Both the position numbers and the translations under genes were made by a program. A stretch of 5,319 nt of DNA, taken from contig QMMV01000168.1 in NCBI GenBank assembly GCA_003647435.1, positions 1 to 5,319 on the forward strand. Direction: 5' to 3'. The notes under the pieces were generated by a model that saw only the letters and a program-made list of their open reading frames with translations, searched no databases and had not been told where the DNA came from. The stretch is from Deltaproteobacteria bacterium. GTDB taxonomy: Bacteria > Desulfobacterota > Desulfobacteria > Desulfobacterales > C00003060. Positions 1 to 5,228 of the stretch are shown one piece after another. Positions within the stretch are counted from its first letter, which is position 1. The number at the start of each line of letters is the position of its first letter.

Positions 1-167
1 ACGTCAAGGTCGCCTGTTTCCTGGGCATGGCGTGCGAGTATCAGGCTGTGCAGGATGCTTGATTTGCCTGAACTGTTTGCGCCGTAGATCAGGGTTAGGG
101 GACGGACGGGAATCAGTTGCGATCCCGCAAATGCCTTGAAATTCCCAACTCGTATAGCGGTTAACAT
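1..167 (-). CDS. AAA family ATPase (SMC/OLD-like ABC-ATPase head), N-terminal fragment
   Basis: Fifty-five complete codons are visible before the window ends. The peptide opens MLTAIRVGNFKAFAG and carries IPVRPLTLIYGANSSGKSS around residues 19-37. GANSSGKS at 29-36 is a perfect Walker A (GxxxxGKS). The layout, a first beta-strand with NFKAF, then an L-x-x-I-x-G-x-NSSGKS loop within 40 residues of the start, is that of AAA_15/AAA_21 and DUF3696-type ATPases related to RecF, SMC and OLD nucleases. Many of these are defence ATPases. Walker B, the signature motif and any nuclease domain lie outside the window, so the subfamily cannot be decided. The ATG at 167 has AAAAGG 9 nt upstream. There is a gap of only 6 nt after the small basic gene, and both are in the same reading frame. 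Partial at the window edge, not broken. Confidence 0.88.
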   Translation of the reverse strand, partial: MLTAIRVGNFKAFAGSQLIPVRPLTLIYGANSSGKSSILHSLILARHAQETGDLD

Positions 168-173
168 AATGGA

Positions 174-428
174 TTACCTTTTCTTGCGGCCTTTCTCCCT
201 TTGCGAGAGTGTGCTTCCAGCGGCTGACTTGGATGCCTTGCTCGTACGGCCGTCACGCAATGTTTTAGATGCTGCAGATGCCGCCCGAGGAGACGTCGTT
301 TTCTTCGGCGCTTTGCGTTGTGATAAGGCGCTTCCGGAAGACGTCTTCGTAGTTTTCCCAGTACTCTTACTGCGAAGCGTCTTCGATGCCGCCGAGCCCG
401 CCTTTTTCCCTGTTACTTTTTTACCCAT
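174..428 (-). CDS. Small lysine/serine/alanine-rich repeat protein, function unknown
   Basis: An 84-aa, strongly basic, low-complexity protein, almost wholly Lys, Arg, Ser, Ala, Thr and Gly. It contains two related 27-residue units, 12-38 and 51-77, at a 39-residue period, sharing 17 of 27 positions. Both have SAASKTLR near the start and end in S-x-L-S-Q-R. The ends are basic (MGKKVTGKK at 1-9; EKGRKKR at 78-84). The composition recalls histone H1 tails, so nucleic-acid binding is a fair guess but not shown. I recognise no named family. It is judged real, not a shadow, because AAGGAG sits exactly 7 nt upstream of the ATG, it overlaps the TIGR02391 stop by 8 nt, it ends 6 nt before the ATPase start, and the internal repeat is a protein-level signal. 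It would be produced by coupling with the upstream gene and may serve as a partner of either neighbour. Confidence 0.82.
   Translation of the reverse strand: MGKKVTGKKAGSAASKTLRSKSTGKTTKTSSGSALSQRKAPKKTTSPRAASAASKTLRDGRTSKASKSAAGSTLSQREKGRKKR
177..182 (-). promoter_or_regulatory. Shine-Dalgarno site for the AAA ATPase gene
   Basis: AAAAGG on the minus strand overlaps the last codons of the small basic gene and lies 9 nt before the ATG at 167. It is moderate in strength but is the only candidate for this start. An in-frame TAA at 176-174 rules out a longer upstream start in this frame. Confidence 0.55.
198..278 (-). repeat. Repeat unit 2 in the small basic protein
   Basis: This encodes residues 51-77. 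It begins SAASKTLRDGRTSK and ends STLSQR. The linker between units (39-50) is Lys/Pro/Thr-rich. The conserved positions cluster at both ends of the unit, which suggests short helices or a repeated binding segment, not random low complexity. Confidence 0.75.
315..395 (-). repeat. Repeat unit 1 in the small basic protein
   Basis: This encodes residues 12-38 of the small Lys-rich protein. It begins SAASKTLRSKSTGK and ends SALSQR. It is the more Thr/Lys-rich of the two units. It matches unit 2 at 17 of 27 residues, counted by eye, with the period being 39 residues (117 bp). Confidence 0.75.
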
Positions 429-1290
429 AGTCGTTCTCCTTGTTGTTTATAGCTTTGTCTATTCGCTTGAAAAGCAAGCTGACAAACACCAGGCGCTCAA
501 TAGCGTCAATTGCAGTCATCTGATCAACATCGCCATGACTGTAAAGATTTCGCATACCGGACATGGCCCCCATGGTCAGGAACTTGAATCCCTCCTGTTC
601 GCTACGATCGTTGGCAGATTTCATGGCATTCAGTGCGATCTGCGGATTCCGCTCATTGAAAGTTTTCGCCATAAGGTCGCGACCGAAGGTCTTGTGGTCG
701 TCCAAAGCATCCTGAATGCGTTTTTCAAATCGTTCCAGTGCCTTGCGAACAGCCTCGTTGAAGTGGCCGTCACGAAACATCTCGGCGATATCGTCCTTCA
801 GCGATTTATGAAGGTCCAGACGGTCGAGAATCGCCACCAAGTCCTGCGACGGATGGCTGACCCGTGAAGCCTCGGGTATATCGATGGCTTTCAACTCCTT
901 TCGGATTTCAAAGCCCAATGCTCCCATAGATTCGGCGATAGCATTGAGATGCTCTTCCGTAACCTGTTCGCCCTTACGCGCTTTCCATTGAACACCGCCA
1001 CGAACGATCTCAAGGACGAGGGCTTTGGGTTTCCTTGGGTACCTGCGCATGAGATTAGCGAGCAGGTGAGCAATGTCGGCTTGCTTATTCCTCTGCTTTT
1101 TCCAGCAGCCTTTGAGTCTCATCTTTTCAGCGACCTGCCGAACACAGAAACTTCTTCCCGGCGAGGTGGACGGGGCAATTCTGGCCAGCGCCGCGGCGAG
1201 CCCATCGATCTGTTCCCGGCGCTGCCGCGTGATCCGCATGGTTGGTTGTTTGAGCGTTTTGGCCTTTTTACCCCGCTTGCGTGCCATCAC
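421..1290 (-). CDS. TIGR02391 (Hypoth_Ymh) family protein with HEPN-like R-X4-H motif
   Basis: A 289-aa protein in three parts. Residues 1-28 form a very basic head (ARKRGKKAKTLK at 3-14). Residues about 45-140 form an all-alpha-looking region containing FCVRQVAEKMRLKGCWKK (48-65). The C-terminal part (about 150-280) matches the TIGR02391/Hypoth_Ymh pattern: MFRDGHFNEAVRKALERFE (171-189), GRDLMAKTF (203-211), QEGFKFLTMGAMSGMRNLYS (232-251) and then His252. Arg247-Asn248-x3-His252 is an R-X4-H motif like that of HEPN ribonucleases and HEPN toxins. RNase activity is an inference; the family has no settled biochemical role that I know of. The start is ambiguous. GTG at 1290 lies 7 nt after AAAGG and ATG at 1287 lies 10 nt after it, and I keep the GTG on spacing. 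It follows the DUF3800 gene by 40 nt, the only noticeable gap in the operon, and overlaps the next gene by 8 nt. Confidence 0.87.
   Translation of the reverse strand: MMARKRGKKAKTLKQPTMRITRQRREQIDGLAAALARIAPSTSPGRSFCVRQVAEKMRLKGCWKKQRNKQADIAHLLANLMRRYPRKPKALVLEIVRGGVQWKARKGEQVTEEHLNAIAESMGALGFEIRKELKAIDIPEASRVSHPSQDLVAILDRLDLHKSLKDDIAEMFRDGHFNEAVRKALERFEKRIQDALDDHKTFGRDLMAKTFNERNPQIALNAMKSANDRSEQEGFKFLTMGAMSGMRNLYSHGDVDQMTAIDAIERLVFVSLLFKRIDKAINNKENDYG
436..441 (-). promoter_or_regulatory. Shine-Dalgarno site for the small basic gene
   Basis: AAGGAG, read on the minus strand, lies inside the last codons of the TIGR02391 gene, 7 nt before the ATG at 428. It is one of the best sites in the window and is the main evidence that this short gene is translated. 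Confidence 0.75.
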
Positions 1291-1297
1291 ATCACGA

Positions 1298-1302
1298 CCT
1301 TT
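1298..1302 (-). promoter_or_regulatory. Weak Shine-Dalgarno site for the TIGR02391 gene
   Basis: AAAGG on the minus strand is 7 nt from the GTG at 1290 and 10 nt from the ATG at 1287. It is weaker than the other sites in the operon. It lies in the 40-nt gap (1291-1330), in which I see no stem-loop terminator and no convincing -35/-10 pair. Confidence 0.5.
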
Positions 1303-1330
1303 CGTTTGCGACTAAGCTTGGATTTGCTGG

Positions 1331-2158
1331 TCACTTTTTTAGTTCTCGTATTGTTGAAGGCGCCAAGTCCCAGAAAAGCGATGCGGCTTCGCATCTGCCT
1401 CTGGTTGGATAGCGACTGGCACTGGGTAGTGCAACGCTTGCAATTCTCTTTGACCAGGTCTGCATCCTCTTCCCTTCACCTTCATACTTTTCGTTGAGAA
1501 GTCCATCTTGTATTTCCGCAGATGTCCTTAAGATGTAAGCGAACAAATCCGCAATCTGCGCTAATAGAATATGCTTTGAATTTGCAAAAAAGGGCACGTC
1601 AACAATCTGGTCAAGGGCAGTCTGTTTCTTTCCCCGGTCATAATATGTATCTATCCATTGAGGAGGTTTATGAATGAGCAAGCTGAGTGTAGGTTCCTCC
1701 ATAACCTCTCTATCGAAAATGAGGAGACTATGTCCCTTGGTCTTCTCTAATTTTTGATGTTGTTTCTGAATCTGGAGAACACAGTGTATTGCTGCAGTGC
1801 ACCACATTGATTTGAACCTTTTAAGACGTATATCCTTATTAATCGTTACCTTAAACCTGTCTTTATCTATACTACTAAAGACACACTTATGCTTTCTCGC
1901 TTCAACCCAAGTTAGAATCGCTTCGATGATTTTCGCCCTCATAGCTCCGTCCGTCCCGTGCCAAACTCCGTTGCCCCGGTAAAACTCACGGGCATGAAAT
2001 TCGTCCACACGCCTCCCGGCGGCTTCTGAGAGATATTTAAGAAAATCAGCCCAAGCATCCTTTGTGATATGCATTCGGGAGGCATCGACAATGATACCCG
2101 CCATTACGAGATAGGGTTCATTCCCCATACCGCTTTCGTCGAAATAGCAAAACTTCAT
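1331..2158 (-). CDS. DUF3800 domain protein
   Basis: This 275-aa protein begins CYFDESG (4-10), the hallmark opening of DUF3800. Further family-like acidic positions are Asp149 in LLIFDR (145-150) and Asp204 in LAQIADLFAYIL (199-210), preceded by DQIVDVPFFANS (183-194). The set of Asp7, Glu8, Asp149 and Asp204 on beta-strand or helix contexts resembles an RNase H-like metal-binding site. Nuclease activity is therefore my inference, not established for this protein. No signal peptide or membrane segment is seen, so it should be cytosolic. DUF3800 genes are often met in phage-defence and mobile regions. Translation starts at an ATG overlapping the hsdS stop by 4 nt, with AGGAG eight bases upstream, so expression follows hsdS. 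The middle of the gene is markedly AT-rich (about 36% G+C at 1741-1920), unlike its neighbours, and uses codons such as AGG and ATA, which suggests separate acquisition. Confidence 0.88.
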   Translation of the reverse strand: MKFCYFDESGMGNEPYLVMAGIIVDASRMHITKDAWADFLKYLSEAAGRRVDEFHAREFYRGNGVWHGTDGAMRAKIIEAILTWVEARKHKCVFSSIDKDRFKVTINKDIRLKRFKSMWCTAAIHCVLQIQKQHQKLEKTKGHSLLIFDREVMEEPTLSLLIHKPPQWIDTYYDRGKKQTALDQIVDVPFFANSKHILLAQIADLFAYILRTSAEIQDGLLNEKYEGEGKRMQTWSKRIASVALPSASRYPTRGRCEAASLFWDLAPSTIRELKK

Positions 2159-3411
2159 GGCTGCTTCTCCTCTGCCTTTTTGGCACGACGCCCGGCGTGG
2201 CGCTTGGACTTCACCTTGGTAACACGCTTCTCAATGACTGGAGTCTCCAGCGCCTTGGCCTGCTGTTCCATCTCGGACAGCAGTTCCTTCATATGCGCTT
2301 CGCGCCACTTGGCGGTGAGGTCGCCGGTGAAGGCGCGGTGAAGCAGGCATTGCCAAATTCTATCAAGGCGTGAATGACAGACCCCCTGAGCATTTAGGAG
2401 AGGCCGAATGCTCATCGCCTGTTTTGCATACGCCTCTTGTAGCGAAGTTGGTGGAGCCAAGAACTTAAGCCGTCGTACTACCCGCATGTGTCGAGAGTAC
2501 CCGAGATTCGGTATCCGATGAAGCTCCAGTTGCGTAGCCAGAAACGCAGGCACGAACCCTTCTTTTGATACAAACACCCGGCTGCCATCTGCCCCGGCAA
2601 CAAAAGGGAAGTCTACATACTTCACGATCCGCGTGTGATCCCCAAATACGATAACGGGGAATCCTACACGCGTAACGAGCGATTCGTCATCACAGTAGCC
2701 AGCGATCAATTCCTTACCTTGATCCACAACAGGAAACCGTCCCGCCGGTTGGTACTCGTTCTTCTGTAGCTTTGGAAACCTTGCGGTGCGATCCTTAAAT
2801 ACAAGGTCAAAGGGCTTTTGCTCCCACCCCTTTGGATTTGTTGCCGGATCGCCGAACATTTTATAGAAGAGCGCGGGGAGGATGCGGGCGGCCTTGGCGT
2901 CGGCCTCGGCGCGCTTCTTGCGTAGCGCGTCCGCCTGGTCAAGTATCTCCACGATGCGCCGCTGCTCGGAGAGGGGAGGATACGGCACCGGTATCCGGTT
3001 CAAGGATGCTCGGTTTAGACACTTGCCTTTTACTGCACCGTGACACAGCGCCAGATAGTCGACCGTTTTCAATGCATAGAAAAGGTATTTGGAAACAAGA
3101 TCAATACCAGGGCGGGGAGGCAGAGCGGCTATTGCCTCATTCGTGAACAAGCTGGTTCCAGCGATGCCCAACTTGCCGAGACTCAACTTGTAGCTGAGGA
3201 GAACAGTCCCCGCCGGAACCGGTCGCATTCGGGCCTTGGCCACCGCGTTATCTGTCACGTGTTCTTTTGACTCGGATACCGTTTCATCATTTAGATCCGC
3301 AATAGTCACCCAAACGTTATCACCACCGAAATACTCAGGATGCGCACGTGAAGGCGTTCTACCGGTTTCGATCTGGCATAGTTTGACGAGAGGTACTGTT
3401 GGCCACTTCAT
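2155..3411 (-). CDS. hsdS: HsdS, type I restriction-modification specificity subunit
   Basis: A 418-aa two-TRD specificity subunit that would guide HsdM methylation, and HsdR cleavage, to a bipartite DNA site. TRD1 covers about residues 1-145, with WVTIADLND (34-42) and SYKLSLGKLGIAG (73-85). The first conserved region follows, with PYPPLSEQRRIVEILDQ (143-159), then a charged helix (160-180) and the KMFGDP element (184-189). TRD2 covers about 197-320 and contains FPVVDQGKELIAGY (226-239), VFGDHTRIVKYVDFPF (255-270) and GADGSR (273-278). The second conserved region ends in RAFTGDLTAKWREAH (359-373), a typical HsdS ending. Its LPPLxEQ counterpart is diverged to PPTSLQEAYAKQ (320-331). After it comes a Lys/Arg-rich tail (393-418) absent from most HsdS proteins. 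The length is normal and nothing is broken. GAGGAGG seven bases upstream fixes the ATG. It overlaps the upstream gene by 1 nt and the DUF3800 gene by 4 nt. Confidence 0.95.
   Translation of the reverse strand: MKWPTVPLVKLCQIETGRTPSRAHPEYFGGDNVWVTIADLNDETVSESKEHVTDNAVAKARMRPVPAGTVLLSYKLSLGKLGIAGTSLFTNEAIAALPPRPGIDLVSKYLFYALKTVDYLALCHGAVKGKCLNRASLNRIPVPYPPLSEQRRIVEILDQADALRKKRAEADAKAARILPALFYKMFGDPATNPKGWEQKPFDLVFKDRTARFPKLQKNEYQPAGRFPVVDQGKELIAGYCDDESLVTRVGFPVIVFGDHTRIVKYVDFPFVAGADGSRVFVSKEGFVPAFLATQLELHRIPNLGYSRHMRVVRRLKFLAPPTSLQEAYAKQAMSIRPLLNAQGVCHSRLDRIWQCLLHRAFTGDLTAKWREAHMKELLSEMEQQAKALETPVIEKRVTKVKSKRHAGRRAKKAEEKQP
2167..2171 (-). promoter_or_regulatory. Shine-Dalgarno site for the DUF3800 gene
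   Basis: AGGAG, set in an AGAGGAGAA context near the end of hsdS, lies 8 nt before the ATG at 2158. It confirms that start, which also begins exactly at the CYFDESG domain opening. Confidence 0.7.
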
Positions 3412-5228
3412 TAGTTAGCCTCCTCAGCACGGCCAGGCATATCCCACACCTTACGCGCCAATTCAGCGAGCATTACCTGTCGCTGCTCGATAGCGGCAGA
3501 ATCCCACTTGTCGAACTTAATGAGGTTCTGTACCGCTCGATTAAGTTGCGTGTTGACGCCAACCTGTGGCTTTTCAGCAAGGGATTTCGTGAGAAGAAAA
3601 GAAGACTGCTTGTAACCAGGCAGCTTGTCGGCAAAGCTCCCGTTGGATACGGAGCTGTTAATCGTCTTTTCAAGTAGCGTCAGGTTGCCAAGATGAACGA
3701 CATACATCCCGTATTCATCTTCCTTGTCGAAAGCGGCACGCACATCCGGACGGGGGTTGGTCGGCAGGATGTGCTCGATCTCGACTTTCTTGGTGATGTA
3801 ATGGTCGAGACGGCCGTATGCCGGGTTACCCCAGGCCTGCTCCTCAATATATTGGGTAAGCTTGGCAAGGATGTAGCGCATTCGGTACTGCTGAATGCGG
3901 TCCTGGGTTAATTCACGGAAGGCAAAGTCAAAGCGATCTGCACGACTTGCCATATCCTTCACAAAGTATTTTTCGATGAAGGCATTGAGCCCCTTCTCGT
4001 CCTTGACGCCGCGCAGGTCTGCGGACCAGCGGGCGAAGTTCCGCTCGAAGGTCTTGGTGGGCTCGCGGGTGATAATATAGCAGAAAAAGAGGTTCTCTAT
4101 GGCCCGGCACAGATTATCAAACAGATCGGGCGGCAAGGTCCTGCCTGCAAGTAGAAGTATGTACTGCTGGCGGAGTGCGCCGCCCAGGAGGGCGAGGTTT
4201 CGCAGATAACGGTTCTCGTTACCTTGAGCATCCTTGGAGGACAGGAAATTGGCATGAGCCTGGGCGCACTCGATAAGCCGTTCCAGGAATCCGAGCGGAT
4301 CGATCTCGATGCCACATTCGGAGGAATGCGTAACGAACCAGTCGTATATTTCATCCTCGCGGATGCCTCGGTGGTAGACGATCTCGTGATGGGCCATGAT
4401 ATAGTAACGCAAGAATCGCAGGGGCTTCTCGCGGCAGACATCAAGCGTATCTACCAGTTTCTTCCACTGGTCTTTGAGCTTGGGGTAATCTTTGCTATCG
4501 GTCCTCATAAATAGCAGGTTTTTCAGAAGGTCCATCGCATTCAGACCAACGCCCCGGTCGTTGATGGTTTCGAAAACTTTCAGAGCATTGGCAATGGTTG
4601 GGGTAATGATCCGTATCAGCTTGACGCGGGTTGTCAGTATGCCGTGGAACTCACGAAGCCGCTTGGGATCGGTGTCGAGATTAGTGGTTAGAAACTCGTG
4701 AACGTCCTGGTAGGCTGAAAGAATGTTCCTGACCGAGGCCGTCGTTTTAGGTGTCTCACTTGGCAGGTCAGTTCTGGACGCGATCTTATCCAGTATACCC
4801 TCGCTGTCTTCGTATTGCAGTGTTACCCGGTAGCGTTCGACTTCCTCGTAGGTTCTTAGATCGGTCGCGGCATCTGCGATCTGTGAATCGAGCACCCTAC
4901 TTGGTTGAGCAGATGTTTCTACGAGTATGTCGCGGATCACGCAGAGTATGAGGTAGAGGGTTGTCATTCTCTGCTGACCGTCGATTAATTGAAATGTACC
5001 ATCATCGGCCTTGCAGGCGACGATGCTCCCAAGGAAGTATTCAGAGCCAGCAAGAACGTGTCTTTCTTCATCATAGAACTCGTCATAGAGGTCTTGTAAA
5101 AGCTTCTCAACTTGCTCGCGTTGCCAGACATATTCACGTTGGAAGTCGGGGACGGAGTAGAAGTCCTTGAAAAGCTCTCCGACAGTGAGGTCCTGCGATT
5201 CAATTTTCGGGGTGACAAATTCCGTCAT
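3411..5228 (-). CDS. DUF262/DUF1524 (HNH) GmrSD-like modification-dependent nuclease
   Basis: This 605-aa protein has the two-domain layout of single-chain GmrSD/SspE-type restriction enzymes. The N-terminal DUF262 (ParB/GmrS-like NTP-binding) domain shows VPDFQREYVW at residues 26-35, the diagnostic DGQQRMTTL at 83-91, and FETINDRGVGLNAMDLLKN at 219-237. The C-terminal DUF1524 domain is an HNH-type nuclease with IEHILP at 484-489 (His486 as likely catalytic base), HLGNLTLL at 512-519, and Asn524, Asn529 and Lys535 spaced as in the family. All key residues look intact and the length is usual for fused members. Characterised relatives use NTP and cleave DNA carrying glucosylated hydroxymethylcytosine (GmrSD) or are stimulated by phosphorothioate (SspE). 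The substrate here cannot be read from sequence. It sits between the hsdM tail and hsdS, overlapping hsdM by 4 nt and hsdS by 1 nt, so it is expected to be made with the type I complex. The ATG is supported by GGAGAG six bases upstream. Confidence 0.93.
   Translation of the reverse strand: MTEFVTPKIESQDLTVGELFKDFYSVPDFQREYVWQREQVEKLLQDLYDEFYDEERHVLAGSEYFLGSIVACKADDGTFQLIDGQQRMTTLYLILCVIRDILVETSAQPSRVLDSQIADAATDLRTYEEVERYRVTLQYEDSEGILDKIASRTDLPSETPKTTASVRNILSAYQDVHEFLTTNLDTDPKRLREFHGILTTRVKLIRIITPTIANALKVFETINDRGVGLNAMDLLKNLLFMRTDSKDYPKLKDQWKKLVDTLDVCREKPLRFLRYYIMAHHEIVYHRGIREDEIYDWFVTHSSECGIEIDPLGFLERLIECAQAHANFLSSKDAQGNENRYLRNLALLGGALRQQYILLLAGRTLPPDLFDNLCRAIENLFFCYIITREPTKTFERNFARWSADLRGVKDEKGLNAFIEKYFVKDMASRADRFDFAFRELTQDRIQQYRMRYILAKLTQYIEEQAWGNPAYGRLDHYITKKVEIEHILPTNPRPDVRAAFDKEDEYGMYVVHLGNLTLLEKTINSSVSNGSFADKLPGYKQSSFLLTKSLAEKPQVGVNTQLNRAVQNLIKFDKWDSAAIEQRQVMLAELARKVWDMPGRAEEAN
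3419..3425 (-). promoter_or_regulatory. Shine-Dalgarno site for hsdS
   Basis: GAGGAGG on the minus strand lies within the final codons of the DUF262 gene, 7 nt before the hsdS ATG that overlaps the preceding stop as TAATG. It decides the start at 3411 and supports re-initiation after the upstream gene. Confidence 0.75.

Noticed and set aside
136..867. Long plus-strand open frame of 243 codons
   Set aside because: It lies antisense to the TIGR02391 and small basic genes. Its translation has no recognisable motif or ribosome binding site, and the minus-strand frames carry conserved family motifs.
1291..1330. Possible terminator or internal promoter between the DUF3800 and TIGR02391 genes
   Set aside because: I found no GC-rich stem followed by a T-run, and no -35/-10 pair with good spacing on the minus strand.
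1335..1340. Six-base homopolymer at the DUF3800 C-terminus, and a similar one near the start of the small basic gene (417-422), as phase-variation sites
   Set aside because: Six bases is short for slippage-driven switching. Both are explained by Lys-Lys codons, and all frames are intact.
949..1497. Plus-strand open frame of 182 codons
   Set aside because: It is antisense across the TIGR02391/DUF3800 junction, with low-complexity Leu/Phe/Arg-rich translation and no family signal. It is explained as a shadow of the real genes.
2155..3411. hsdS split or inverted-repeat-mediated shuffling
   Set aside because: There is a single full-length hsdS with two TRDs. I see no second partial hsdS, invertible repeats or recombinase gene in the window.
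4097..4444. Minus-strand 115-codon frame inside the DUF262 gene
   Set aside because: It is out of frame with a continuous, motif-rich 605-codon gene, has no ribosome binding site and a Ser/Arg/Pro-rich translation typical of a wrong frame.
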